Made by a program: the position numbers and the translations under genes. Shown here piece after piece: positions 25,104 to 33,635 of a stretch of 64,000 nucleotides of DNA. Under the pieces are notes generated by a model. The model was given only the letters and a program-made list of their open reading frames with translations. It did not search any database and was not told the origin of the DNA. Position 1 is the first letter of the stretch, and each line of letters begins with the position of its first letter. Source of the stretch: Streptomyces mutabilis. Lineage in GTDB: Bacteria; Actinomycetota; Actinomycetes; Streptomycetales; Streptomycetaceae. The stretch lies in contig NZ_BMTT01000008.1 of assembly GCF_014649815.1 (NCBI RefSeq), positions 1 through 64,000 of the forward strand, given 5' to 3'.

Positions 25104-26081
25104 CTAGAACAGGGCGCGGGCCAGCGCCCTGCGCGCCGCGGCCACCCGCGGGTCCTCGGCGCCGACGACCTCGAACAGTTCCAGCAGCCGCAGCCGTACG
25201 GCGTCCCGGTCGTCCCCGGCCGTGACGCGCACCGTGTCGATCAGGCGCCCGAAGGCGTCCTCCACGTGCCCGCCCACCAGGTCCAGGTCGGCGGCGGCGA
25301 TCTGGGCCTGCGCGTCGCCCGGCTTGTCGGCGGCGTCCTGACGGACCTTCTGCGGGTCGGCGTCCTGCACGCGCTGGAGCAACTCGGCCTGGGCGAGGCC
25401 CAGCTTGGCCTCCGTGTTGCCCGGGTCCTCGGCCAGCACGTTCTTGTACGCCTGGACGGCGCCGCCCAGGTCGCCGGCGTCCAGCGCCCGCACGGCGGCC
25501 TCCAGCGCCGCGTCGTGCGGGCCGGCCGGGCGCTCGGGGGCGGCGGCCGGTGCCGCACCCGGCTCCGCCTCGGGGTCGACGGCGAGACCGGTCAGCCCGA
25601 ACCGTTCCTCGGCGACCTGCACCAGCTGGTCCAGGGTCTGGCGGATCTGCGCCTCGCCGGCGGCACCCTGGAAGAGCGGCAGTGCCTGTCCGGCCACGAC
25701 CGCGAACACGGCCGGGATGCCCTGGACGCCGAACTGCTGCATCAGCATCTGGTTGGCGTCGACATCGATCTTGGCGAGGAGGAAGCGCCCGTTGTACTCG
25801 ACGGCGAGCCGCTCCAGGACCGGGCTCAACTGCTTGCAGGGCTCGCACCACTCGGCCCAGAAGTCGATGACTACCGGGACCTCGGTGGACCGCTGAAGGA
25901 CATCGCTCTCGAAGCGGGCCTCGTCGACGTCGATGACGAGGTCGGCCGGGGAGACGGCGCCCGTCCCGCCGTTGCGGGCCGCCTCGGCGCGCGCCTGCTC
26001 CGCCTTGGCCTTGGCTTCCTGGGCCTGCTTCACCGCGGCGAGGTCGACGACCCCGCTCATGGACATGTTCCGTGGCTGCAT
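25104..26081 (-). CDS. Thioredoxin-TPR co-chaperone (CnoX/YbbN-like)
   Basis: A 325-residue cytoplasmic protein. A charged Ala/Lys/Glu-rich N-terminus (about 12-40) is followed by a thioredoxin domain (about 50-165) with WAEWCEPCKQL (Cys79, Cys82), retained here as CEPC. A linker rich in Ala/Pro leads to TPR-like repeats (about 205-325, e.g. LDAGDLGGAVQAYKNVLAEDPGN). This is the architecture of CnoX/YbbN, a holdase that hands clients to DnaK/GroEL and protects cysteines from over-oxidation. Starting at ATG 26081 uses a GGGGAGGATAG site; longer frames begin in low-quality sequence. It is divergent from the TetR gene. Confidence 0.88.
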   Translation of the reverse strand: MQPRNMSMSGVVDLAAVKQAQEAKAKAEQARAEAARNGGTGAVSPADLVIDVDEARFESDVLQRSTEVPVVIDFWAEWCEPCKQLSPVLERLAVEYNGRFLLAKIDVDANQMLMQQFGVQGIPAVFAVVAGQALPLFQGAAGEAQIRQTLDQLVQVAEERFGLTGLAVDPEAEPGAAPAAAPERPAGPHDAALEAAVRALDAGDLGGAVQAYKNVLAEDPGNTEAKLGLAQAELLQRVQDADPQKVRQDAADKPGDAQAQIAAADLDLVGGHVEDAFGRLIDTVRVTAGDDRDAVRLRLLELFEVVGAEDPRVAAARRALARALF

Positions 26082-26225
26082 GGGTCTATCCTCCCCCGTA
26101 CCGCGCTCGTGCGTGAAAAGCGGGGTGAAAGCCCGCCTGGAAGTGTGCTGTTGCCGGTCCTGCCGGCGCCGGGTCCCCACCCCACGCCCGTGGTCGTCGC
26201 TGGGGCACGGGCGGGCCCGCGCTTT

Positions 26226-26242
26226 CGCTACGCCCCGTAGCG
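26226..26242. promoter_or_regulatory. Dyad CGCTACG-CCC-CGTAGCG upstream of tetR
   Basis: A perfect 7-bp inverted repeat sits about 85 bases before the TetR-family gene and about 145 bases upstream of the divergent cnoX-like gene. It is a candidate operator for that TetR protein. Confidence 0.45.
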
Positions 26243-26328
26243 TAATGCCGAGACGGCCCGTCGGAACAGCCCTCCTCGGTGATCTGCCTCACGGACGCCC
26301 TTCGTTACCCGCCGGTTAAGGTCGGGGA

Positions 26329-26976
26329 ATGCAGAGCAGCACCCCCGCCGGCCGTGCCGGGCGCCCGCGCAGTGCCGCGGCGGACACCGCGATCCTGGCC
26401 GCGACGCGGGCGGCCCTGGTGGACCTGGGCTGGTCGAAGCTCACCCTGCAGGACGTGGCCACGCGCGCCGGGGTTGCCAAGACGACGCTGTACCGCCGGT
26501 GGGTGGGCAAGAACGAGCTGGTCGTCGACGCGGTCGCCGAGCTCTTCGACGAGCTCCGGCTGCCCGACCGGGGCTCCCTCGCCGCCGACATCGAGGGCGT
26601 GGTGCTCCAGTTCGCGGCGATCCTGGCCCGCCCGGAGGCGAAGAGCGGTCTGATGGCGGTGGTCGCCGAGTCCACGCGCGACGCGGCGCTGCGCGAGCGC
26701 ATCCGTACGTCGATCGTGGAGCGGCAGAAGCGGTTGGTGCTGGAGGGCAGGGCCCGCGCCCAGGCCAGGGGCGAGCTGCCTGTGGAGCCGGACCCGGTGG
26801 AGGCCGCCCGCACGGCGGACCTCATCTTCGACGTGGTGGCGGGCGCGGTGGTCCACCGCACGCTGGTCAGCGCGGAAGCGGCGGACGGTGAGTGGGTGCG
26901 GAGCTTCGCGCGGGTACTGCTGTGGGGGCTGGCCTCACTGCCTCACCAGCCAGGTCTCCCGCAGGATCCTGAGTAG
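26329..26976 (+). CDS. TetR-family transcriptional regulator
   Basis: A 215-residue regulator. The N-terminal HTH reads LTLQDVATRAGVAKTTLYRRWVGKNELV (about 40-68), followed by a helical ligand domain resembling the TetR_C_11/16 groups (VVAESTRDAALRERIRTSIVERQKRLV). The ATG at 26329 is preceded by AAGGTCGGGGA. It is divergent from the thioredoxin-TPR gene with a dyad in the gap, suggesting autoregulation. The effector is unknown. Downstream lies an apparently decayed region, so its original partner gene may have been lost. Confidence 0.85.
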   Translation: MQSSTPAGRAGRPRSAAADTAILAATRAALVDLGWSKLTLQDVATRAGVAKTTLYRRWVGKNELVVDAVAELFDELRLPDRGSLAADIEGVVLQFAAILARPEAKSGLMAVVAESTRDAALRERIRTSIVERQKRLVLEGRARAQARGELPVEPDPVEAARTADLIFDVVAGAVVHRTLVSAEAADGEWVRSFARVLLWGLASLPHQPGLPQDPE

Positions 26977-27887
26977 GACGATGAGGACCATCACCGGCTC
27001 CGGCCTCCCGCAGGAGCCCCGTGAGCCAGGCGGCGACGGCGGCGTCCCGGTCCGCCACGAGGACGCCCAGCCCGGCGACGTCACCCGTGTCCTGTCCGGC
27101 GGTGGCCGGGGGAAGCGGCAGCCCCGGGGCCGCGTCCCCCACCCCGGGGAGGCTTTCGTCGGTCCCCTCGGCTCTGCCGGACGGGGGCACGTTCGTCGCG
27201 CACGGCCCGGCGAGGCATACGTGGGCGGGAGACGCGTCCGAGGCCGGGACGAGGGCCTGCGTGCCCGGCCGTTCCGGCCCCCGGCCCGCGAGGTCCGCGC
27301 CGGGGAAGCGGCCGGTGTCCGGCTCGCGGCCGGACGCATACCGACGTGCCGCCGCTCGACGCCTTTCCGGTGCCGGCCCTGTTGCTGGCCCCCGGCACCG
27401 GAGACGACGGCCAGAGCGTGCAGCCGCCGCCTACGTGGACGAGCGGCTCCCCGGAAGCCAGGCCCACGGTGGTCGGGACCCGTGTCACGAGCGGCTCCCT
27501 CGCTGCACCGGACGACGGTCCCCGAGATGATCAGCCGCGCGCACCATTACCACGCGGCACAGGGCCGGAAGCCGTCGAATGGGTGATCGGCAGCGCAGCG
27601 GGGCCGGTGACATCGCCGAGGTCCGGGGCAGCAGCCCCCCGCGGTGACCAGTGCCCGCTCACCTGGGAACCCGGCCACCGCGGCCATATGGCCGCCGCCG
27701 CCCAGCGGCTGGCGCACACGTGCTGGGCGGAGCGAACCTCGGCGACGGCGGCGTCGAGCCCGCCCGGGGTTCCGCCGCCTGCTCGTGCCGGCGGCGGACG
27801 GCCCCTGCCCACCCTGTCCGACCTGGCCGGCACCGTCACGGCCGACAGCCTGCCCGGTCTCCACCGGATGCTGTACGAGGTCGTTCC
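26977..27887. pseudogene. 911-base stretch without an intact gene; possible decayed coding sequence
   Basis: No frame across this stretch gives a protein with a recognisable family, good start and consistent codon bias. Short plausible segments occur in different frames. On the plus strand they include FPVPALLLAPGTGDD (near 27370), AAAYVDERLPGSQAHGG (near 27430) and [13 protein letters not shown] (ending 27891). On the minus strand there is VLVADRDAAVAAWLTGLL (near 27030-27080). Such frame switching suggests an old gene broken by indels. The last fragment runs into the stop of icmA. It could also be non-coding GC-rich DNA; I cannot name the ancestor. Confidence 0.35.
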
Positions 27888-29588
27888 CTAGAACCCCGCC
27901 GGTTCCGTGTACACCCCCCACTCGTCCCGCAGCACCCCGCAGATCTCACCCAGCGTGGCCTCCGCGCGCACCGCGTCCAGCATCGGCTCGATCATGTTCC
28001 CGCCGGAGCGGGCCGCGGCGAGCATGCCGTCCAGGGCACCGCGCACGGCCGCGTCGTCCCGGGCCGCCTTGCGTTCGCCCAGCACCCGCACCTGCTCGCG
28101 CTCCACCTCGTGGCTGACCCGCAGGATCTCCAGGTCCCCGGTGACGGAACCGGTGTGGACGTTGACGCCGACGACCTTCTTCTCGTCCTTCTCCAGGGCC
28201 TGCTGGTACCGGAAGGCGGACTCGGCGATCTCACCGGTGAACCAGCCGTCCTCGATGCCGCGCAGGAGGCCGGAGGTGATCGGCCCGACGGGGTGCTGCC
28301 CGTCGGGGTGGGCCCTGAGCCCCCGCTCCTTGATCTGCTCGAAGATCTTCTCCGCGTCGGCCTCGATCCGGTCCGTCAGCTGCTCGATGAACCACGAGCC
28401 GCCCAGCGGGTCGGCGACGTTGGCGACACCGGTCTCCTCCATGAGCACCTGCTGGGTGCGCAGGGCGATCTCCGCGGCCTGCTCGCTGGGCAGCGCGAGG
28501 GTCTCGTCCAGGGCGTTGGTGTGCAGGGAGTTCGTCCCGCCGAGCACCGCCGCCAGCGCCTCCACCGCCGTACGCACCACGTTGTTGTACGGCTGCTGCG
28601 CGGTGAGCGAGACACCGGCGGTCTGCGTGTGGAAGCGCAGCCACTGCGCCTTGTCGGTCTTCGCCCCGTACACGTCCCGCATCCACCGAGCCCAGATCCT
28701 GCGGGCCGCGCGGAACTTGGCGATCTCCTCGAAGAAGTCGAGGTGCGCGTCGAAGAAGAAGGACAGCCCCGGCGCGAAGAGGTCCACGTCCAGCCCGCGA
28801 CTGAGCCCCAGCTCCACGTACCCGAAGCCGTCCGCCAGCGTGTAGGCCAGCTCCTGCGCGGCCGTCGCCCCGGCCTCGCGGATGTGGTACCCGGAGACGG
28901 AGAGCGGCTTGTAGGCGGGGATGCCGGCCGCGCAGTACTCCATCAGGTCGCCGATCAGGCGCAGGTGCGGCTCGGGCTGGAAGAGCCACTCCTTCTGCGC
29001 GATGTACTCCTTGAAGATGTCGGTCTGGAGCGTGCCGTTGAGCACGGACGCGTCCACGCCCTGGCGTTCGGCGGCGACCAGGTACATGCAGAACACGGGC
29101 ACGGCCGGCCCGCTGATCGTCATGGAGGTCGTCACGTCACCGAGCGGGATGTCCTTGAACAGCACCTCCATGTCGGCGGCCGAGTCGATGGCCACGCCGC
29201 AGTGCCCGACCTCGCCGAGCGAGCGCGGGTCGTCGGAGTCGCGGCCCATCAGGGTCGGCATGTCGAAGGCGACCGAGAGCCCGCCGCCGCCGTTGCGGAG
29301 GATCATCTTGTAGCGCTCGTTGGTCTGCTCGGCGTTGCCGAACCCGGCGAACTGCCGGATGGTCCAGGTCCGCCCCCGGTACCCGGTCGGATGCAGGCCG
29401 CGGGTGAAGGGGTACTCCCCCGGCCAGCCGATCCGCTCGAAGCCCTCGTAGGCGTCACCGGGCCGGGGCCCGTACACCGGCTCCACGGGGTCGCCGGAGA
29501 GCGTCGTGAAGTCCGCGTCGCGCTTGCGCGCCGCGTCGTACCGGGCCTGCCAGCGAAGGCGGCCCTCCTCTATGGCGTGAGCGTCCAT
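27888..29588 (-). CDS. icmA: Isobutyryl-CoA mutase, large (substrate-binding) subunit
   Basis: A 566-residue methylmalonyl-CoA mutase-family protein that, with a separate B12-binding small subunit, interconverts isobutyryl-CoA and n-butyryl-CoA. Only the substrate barrel is present; no DxHxxG cobalamin motif is seen. Phe80 (in [18 protein letters not shown]) and Gln198 (EYIAQKEW) occupy positions that are Tyr and Arg in true methylmalonyl-CoA mutases, the known IcmA signature. The length equals the described IcmA. The small subunit gene is not in the window. The ATG at 29588 is 9 bases from a 24-bp dyad that probably controls it. Links branched-chain amino acid catabolism to butyryl/methylmalonyl-CoA for polyketides. 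Confidence 0.93.
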   Translation of the reverse strand: MDAHAIEEGRLRWQARYDAARKRDADFTTLSGDPVEPVYGPRPGDAYEGFERIGWPGEYPFTRGLHPTGYRGRTWTIRQFAGFGNAEQTNERYKMILRNGGGGLSVAFDMPTLMGRDSDDPRSLGEVGHCGVAIDSAADMEVLFKDIPLGDVTTSMTISGPAVPVFCMYLVAAERQGVDASVLNGTLQTDIFKEYIAQKEWLFQPEPHLRLIGDLMEYCAAGIPAYKPLSVSGYHIREAGATAAQELAYTLADGFGYVELGLSRGLDVDLFAPGLSFFFDAHLDFFEEIAKFRAARRIWARWMRDVYGAKTDKAQWLRFHTQTAGVSLTAQQPYNNVVRTAVEALAAVLGGTNSLHTNALDETLALPSEQAAEIALRTQQVLMEETGVANVADPLGGSWFIEQLTDRIEADAEKIFEQIKERGLRAHPDGQHPVGPITSGLLRGIEDGWFTGEIAESAFRYQQALEKDEKKVVGVNVHTGSVTGDLEILRVSHEVEREQVRVLGERKAARDDAAVRGALDGMLAAARSGGNMIEPMLDAVRAEATLGEICGVLRDEWGVYTEPAGF

Positions 29589-29596
29589 ACCCTCGA

Positions 29597-29620
29597 ATTT
29601 ACTAGGACGTCCAAGTAAAT
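29597..29620 (-). promoter_or_regulatory. 24-bp palindromic operator at the icmA start
   Basis: ATTTACT (29597-29603) and AGTAAAT (29614-29620) flank a 10-base centre that itself contains the palindrome GGACGTCC. It ends 9 bases from the icmA ATG, overlapping the expected -10 region, so a repressor bound here would block transcription. The regulator is not assigned. Confidence 0.7.
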
Positions 29621-29681
29621 GTCGATGGGGAACCGCCGTACGGGTGTCCGTACGGCGGTGGAAAGGCCCGGAAAGAGCCGG

Positions 29682-30023
29682 CTACGCCTTGGCGGCGGCG
29701 GGCGCCTCGGTCGCGGCGACCTTGGCGTCGAGCTCCTGGCTGACCTTGCGTTCCACGAAGAAAGCGGCGGTCGGGATGGTCCCGGCCAGCAGCACCCACA
29801 GCTGCTTGCTGACCTTCCACTTCGCCTTGGCGCCCAGGTCGAAGGCGAAGACCAGGTAGATCACGTACAGCCAGCCGTGCGCGATGCTGACGACGCGGGT
29901 GAAGTCGGCCGCGCCGTCCATGTCCAGCAGGTACTTGGCGATCATGCCGAGGCAGAGCAGGATCAGCAGCACACCGGTGACGTACGCCATGACCCGGTAG
30001 CGGGTCAGCACGCTCTTTTTCAT
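29682..30023 (-). CDS. DUF3817 integral membrane protein
   Basis: A 113-residue protein with three or four predicted membrane segments: YRVMAYVTGVLLILLCLGMI, VVSIAHGWLYVIYLVFAFDL and LWVLLAGTIPTAAFFVERKV, with an Ala-rich C-tail. The SIAHGWLYVIYLV and TIPTAAFFVERKV pieces are typical of DUF3817. The ATG at 30023 opens the hydrophobic protein at MKKSVLTRYR; longer frames add implausible Arg/Ala sequence. The MarR regulator lies just upstream on the same strand. A paralogue occurs at 30956-31300. Function unknown. Confidence 0.82.
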   Translation of the reverse strand: MKKSVLTRYRVMAYVTGVLLILLCLGMIAKYLLDMDGAADFTRVVSIAHGWLYVIYLVFAFDLGAKAKWKVSKQLWVLLAGTIPTAAFFVERKVSQELDAKVAATEAPAAAKA

Positions 30024-30079
30024 GGGAACGAGCGTAACCGTCCGTTTCGCGCGATCTTCGGGCGGGCCCGGCGACTCGC

Positions 30080-30589
30080 TCAGGATTCCTCGAAGTCGCC
30101 GGCGGCCACTCGCAGCGGCCGGAGCATCGCGAAGATCTCCCCGCACTCCTCGGCGTCGTACGCGCCCAGGCCGAAGTCCATCGCCATGAGGTCACGGGTG
30201 GCCGACTCGACGACCTCGCGGCCCTTGTCGGTGATGGTGGCGAGCGTGCCGCGGCCGTCGTTGGGGTTGGGGCGCTTGTCGACCAGGCCGGACTTCACCA
30301 GCCGGTCGACGGTGTTCGTCACGGAGGTGGGGTGCACCATGAGGCGCTCGCCGATCTTGGACATCGGCAGCTCGCCCGACTTGGAGAAGGTCAGCAGCAC
30401 CAGCGCCTCGTAGCGTGCGAAGGTCAGCCCGTACGGCTTGACCACCGCGTCCACCTCGGCCAGCAGAATCTGGTGCGCCCGCATGATCGAGGTGATCGCG
30501 GCCATGGACGGCACGCCGCCCCAGCGCTGTTTCCACAGTTCGTCGGCGCGGGCGATGGGGTCGAAGGAGAGACTGAGGGGCTTCGGCAC
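30080..30589 (-). CDS. MarR-family transcriptional regulator
   Basis: A 169-residue winged-helix regulator. The domain spans about residues 30-150 with LTFARYEALVLLTFSKSGELPMSKIG, the recognition region MVHPTSVTNTVDRLVKSGLV and the wing RPNPNDGRGTLATITDKGREVV. GTG at 30589 starts the family-like N-terminus (PLSLSFDPIARADELWKQRWG). It lies between two DUF3817 genes on the same strand, with a 56-base gap to the downstream one. The ligand is not evident. Confidence 0.87.
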   Translation of the reverse strand: MPKPLSLSFDPIARADELWKQRWGGVPSMAAITSIMRAHQILLAEVDAVVKPYGLTFARYEALVLLTFSKSGELPMSKIGERLMVHPTSVTNTVDRLVKSGLVDKRPNPNDGRGTLATITDKGREVVESATRDLMAMDFGLGAYDAEECGEIFAMLRPLRVAAGDFEES

Positions 30590-30665
30590 GGCATCAGACC
30601 CTACCGGCCGGTCATATCCCGGTCAGCCCCGTCTCGTCTTTCGAACCGACGCCCGCGCCGGACGG

Positions 30666-30959
30666 CTACTCGGCGAGGTGCCGTTCCACCGTCTCCACCT
30701 TCGAGGTGAGACCGTCCGTCACGCCCGGCCGGATGTCCGCCTTGAGCACCAGGGAGACGCGCGGCGCCCGGGCCTCGACGGCGGCGACGGCCCGCCGGAC
30801 GACATCCATGACCTCGTCCCACTCGCCCTCGACGGAGGTGAACATCGCGTCGGTGCGGCTGGGCAGGCCCGACTCGCGGACCACCCGGACGGCGTCGGCG
30901 ACGTACTCCCCCACGTCCTCGCCGACACCGAGCGGCGTCACGGAGAAGGCGACGATCAT
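30666..30959 (-). CDS. MTH1187/YkoF-like thiamine-binding family protein
   Basis: A 97-residue protein of the MTH1187/YqgV (UPF0045) family, a ferredoxin-like fold. Seen are the start [11 protein letters not shown], the segment [37 protein letters not shown] and [13 protein letters not shown]. Family members bind thiamine or its precursors, and a few associate with thiamine transport; no transport genes are nearby. The ATG overlaps the stop of the upstream DUF3817 gene (ATGA), so the two are co-translated. This pairing is unexplained. Confidence 0.85.
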   Translation of the reverse strand: MIVAFSVTPLGVGEDVGEYVADAVRVVRESGLPSRTDAMFTSVEGEWDEVMDVVRRAVAAVEARAPRVSLVLKADIRPGVTDGLTSKVETVERHLAE

Positions 30960-31300
30960 GCGTTGACGATCCCTTCCTGACGGGCGCGGGAGGCGATGAC
31001 CGCGCTCTCGGCCTCACGCTTGAGCTTGCGCTCGGCGAAGAAGCCGCCGGTCGGCAGGACCGACATGACGAAGTAGAAGGCGGCGGTGCCGAAGGACCAC
31101 TTGGCGCGGCTCCAGGCGTCCGCCCAGAAGATCACGTACAGCACGAAGAGGACGCCGTGCACCATGCCCATCACGGGCACCGCGTTGAAGTCGGTGGTCC
31201 GCTTCAGCACGGAGCACACCAGGAGCAGCAGGAACGAGATCGCCTCGGGGCCGGAGACCAGGCGGAGGCGGCGAAGGGCGGAGGCGGTCTTGAGGTCCAC
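30956..31300 (-). CDS. DUF3817 integral membrane protein (second paralogue)
   Basis: A 114-residue membrane protein with about three hydrophobic segments: [31 protein letters not shown] and [20 protein letters not shown]. It shares the order of helices and the [TV]xPTxxFFxERK end with the protein at 29682-30023. GTG at 31300 follows AAGGTGA. The stop overlaps the start of the thiamine-binding-like gene. The role is unknown; being coupled to a soluble ligand-binding protein, it may have a part in small-molecule uptake or sensing, which is inference only. Confidence 0.82.
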   Translation of the reverse strand: MDLKTASALRRLRLVSGPEAISFLLLLVCSVLKRTTDFNAVPVMGMVHGVLFVLYVIFWADAWSRAKWSFGTAAFYFVMSVLPTGGFFAERKLKREAESAVIASRARQEGIVNA

Positions 31301-31470
31301 GGGTCACCTTCGGTCAGAGGGAATCGATCGGTACTCGGGCACGCTCGGCGAGCCGGCGGTTTGTGAACGAACGCACAAGCGCGCGTCCATTGTGGCAAAC
31401 CCCCGACGCGCCCGGGCCAGGGGGTCGGAGACCTGTCGGCGCGCCCGCCCGGCGGGCTACCGTCACATTT

Positions 31471-32109
31471 GTGGCGATGTTCCGACTTCAAGGAAGCAAG
31501 GTACTCGCCGTCGACATGACCGGGGACGCCGTGAAGGCGAAGAACGGCTCGATGGTCGCGTACGACGGGGAAATGGCCTTCAAGAAGCTGAGCGGCGGCG
31601 GTGAGGGCATCCGGGGCATGGTGACCCGGCGGATCACCGGCGAGCAGATGACGGTGATGGAGGTGAGAGGGCAGGGGACCTGCTGGTTCGCCGACCGGGC
31701 CTCGGAGATCAACCTCGTCGGCCTCCAGGGCGACAAGCTGTACGTCGAATCGAGCAACTTCCTGGCGGCCGACGCAGGGTTGCGGACCGGCACCGGTTTC
31801 ACGGGGGCGCGCGGCGCCTCGCAGGGCAACGGGCTGTTCACCACGACCGTGGAGGGGCACGGGCAGGTGGCGATCATGTCGGACGGACCGGCGGTGGTGC
31901 TGCGGGTCAGCGCGCAGTACCCGCTGACGGTCGACCCGGGTGCGTACGTCGCGCACCAGGGGAACCTGCGGCAGTCCTTCCAGTCGGGTGTGACCTTCCG
32001 CACGCTGTTCGGGGAGGGGGGCGGGGAGGCCTTCCAGATCCGCTTCGAGGGCGACGGACTGGTGTACGTGCAGCCGAGCGAGCGGAACACGATCGCGGGG
32101 GATGTGTGA
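31471..32109 (+). CDS. AIM24 family protein, first of three tandem copies
   Basis: A protein of about 212 residues with the AIM24 (TIGR00266/DUF124-like) beta-prism pattern. It contains GSMVAYDGEMAFKKLSGGG, a TGEQMTVMEVRGQGTCWFAD segment, LVGLQGDKLYVESSNFLA, and the late motif GEAFQIRFEGDGLVYVQPSE. A TACCGT element at 31458-31463 ends 7 bases before GTG 31471, suggesting a leaderless start; ATG 31477 is the alternative. There is no signal peptide. The next two genes are paralogues, essentially without gaps. AIM24 is named for a yeast mitochondrial protein; the bacterial function is unknown. Confidence 0.8.
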   Translation: MAMFRLQGSKVLAVDMTGDAVKAKNGSMVAYDGEMAFKKLSGGGEGIRGMVTRRITGEQMTVMEVRGQGTCWFADRASEINLVGLQGDKLYVESSNFLAADAGLRTGTGFTGARGASQGNGLFTTTVEGHGQVAIMSDGPAVVLRVSAQYPLTVDPGAYVAHQGNLRQSFQSGVTFRTLFGEGGGEAFQIRFEGDGLVYVQPSERNTIAGDV

Positions 32110-32110
32110 G

Positions 32111-32761
32111 ATGGCCTTCCGGGAGATCAATTCCAAGATGGTCCAGGCGACCGTGGCGCCCGGGCAGCGGCTGTTCAGTCAGCGCGGGGCGATGCTCGCC
32201 TACCAGGGGGACGTGTCCTTCACCCCGAACATGCGCGGCGGTCAGGGCGGTGTGGTGTCGATGATCGGGCGCCGGGTGGCGAACGAGGACACCCCGCTGA
32301 TGACCGTCGAGGGCAGCGGCACGGTGCTCTTCGGGCACGGCGGCCACCACGTCCAGGTGATCGGCCTCTCCGGCGACACGCTGTACGTGGAGGCGGACCG
32401 GCTCCTCGCCTTCGAGGGCACCCTGGAGCAGAGCACGGTGTTCCTGGGCTCGCAGGGCGGGGTCATGGGCATGGTGCGCGGTCAGGTGAGCGGACAGGGG
32501 TTGTTCACGACGACACTGAGGGGCCACGGCTCGGTGGCGGTGATGGCCCACGGGGGCGTCTTCGAGATCCCGATCACCCCGCAGCGGCCGGTGCGCGTCG
32601 ACCCGCAGGCCTACGTCGCCCACTATGGCGACGTCCGCAACAAGCTGTCCACCGCGCTGGGCTGGCGGGACATGGTCGGGCGCGGCTCCGGCGAGGCGTT
32701 CCAGCTGGAGCTCAGCGGCAGCGGCACCGTGTTCGTCCAGGCGTCGGAGGAGAAGCTGTGA
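32111..32761 (+). CDS. AIM24 family protein, second of three tandem copies
   Basis: A 216-residue AIM24-domain protein (AFREINSKMVQATVAPGQRLFSQRGAMLAYQGDVSF). It has the equivalents of every landmark in the upstream copy: EDTPLMTVEGSGTVLFG, VIGLSGDTLYVEADRLLAFEG, GLFTTTLRGHGSVAVM and GEAFQLELSGSGTVFVQASEE. ATG at 32111 is 9 bases behind a GGGGG run; an in-frame ATG at 32102 that overlaps the previous stop is also possible. Its stop overlaps the third copy's GTG start. The three genes clearly arose by duplication and are likely one transcript. Confidence 0.82.
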   Translation: MAFREINSKMVQATVAPGQRLFSQRGAMLAYQGDVSFTPNMRGGQGGVVSMIGRRVANEDTPLMTVEGSGTVLFGHGGHHVQVIGLSGDTLYVEADRLLAFEGTLEQSTVFLGSQGGVMGMVRGQVSGQGLFTTTLRGHGSVAVMAHGGVFEIPITPQRPVRVDPQAYVAHYGDVRNKLSTALGWRDMVGRGSGEAFQLELSGSGTVFVQASEEKL

Positions 32762-33534
32762 GCACCGTCCACCACGACCCGGCGACCCTGCCGGCGGACG
32801 ACAACGTCAATCCGTACACCTTCTGCGTGGAGCTCAAGGGAGGCCAGTGGTTCCTGCAGAAGGGAAAGATGATCGCCTACTACGGGACGATCGAGTTCAA
32901 CGGGATCGGGCACGGGCGGCTGGACCGCCTGATGCGCACTTCGTTCCATTCGCCTCTGCACGCGAGCGACTGGGTCGTCGCCGAGGGCTCGGGCAAGATG
33001 CTCCTCGCCGACCGGGCATTCGATGTGAATTCGTACGACCTCGAAGAGGGCAACCTGACCATTCGCTCGGGCAACTTGCTTGCTTTTCAGCCAAGTCTCG
33101 CTCTCAAGCAGTCGATCGTGCCGGGTTTTCTGACACTGATCGGAACCGGAAAGTTCGTGGCCGCGTCGAACGGACCGGTGGTGTTCATGGAGCCCCCGAT
33201 CCGGGTCGACCCTCAGGCCCTGGTCGGCTGGGCCGACTGCCCGTCACCGTGCCATCACTACGACCACGGGTACATGACCGGCCTGCTGGGCGGTCTACGT
33301 GCGATGACGGGCCTGGGCGGGGCCTCCGGGGAGGAGCACCAGTTCGAGTTCGCGGGAGCGGGGACGGTACTGCTGCAGTCGAGCGAGGCGCTGATGACGG
33401 AGCAGGCCGCGGGGGTCGCACCGCAGCAGGCGGGGGTGCCCGGAGGCGGTACTCCCGGAGCCCCGGGAGGCCGGTCGGGGGCACCGGGGCTTCCCGGACA
33501 GCTGGGGAACCTCCAGCGCCGCTTCGGGCTGTGA
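32758..33534 (+). CDS. AIM24 family protein, third copy, with Gly/Pro-rich tail
   Basis: A 258-residue AIM24-domain protein, the most divergent of the three. It has YTFCVELKGGQWFLQKGKMIAYYG, SDWVVAEGSGKMLLADRAFDV, LTIRSGNLLAFQPSL and HQFEFAGAGTVLLQSSEAL. It also contains a short Cys/His patch (DCPSPCHHYDHGY, about 160-172) absent from the others, and a C-terminal tail of about 45 residues rich in Gly, Pro and Ala. GTG at 32758 overlaps the stop of copy two. The Cys/His patch might bind metal; this is inference. Confidence 0.82.
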   Translation: MSTVHHDPATLPADDNVNPYTFCVELKGGQWFLQKGKMIAYYGTIEFNGIGHGRLDRLMRTSFHSPLHASDWVVAEGSGKMLLADRAFDVNSYDLEEGNLTIRSGNLLAFQPSLALKQSIVPGFLTLIGTGKFVAASNGPVVFMEPPIRVDPQALVGWADCPSPCHHYDHGYMTGLLGGLRAMTGLGGASGEEHQFEFAGAGTVLLQSSEALMTEQAAGVAPQQAGVPGGGTPGAPGGRSGAPGLPGQLGNLQRRFGL

Positions 33535-33635
33535 GCGGTAATCTGCGGAGTGTGACGTCGAACGCGTGCGCACCGTCACCGTCACGGACCACCCCTCACT
33601 AGTTAGCCTTTCAACATTTTAGGTAGACTTCATAC

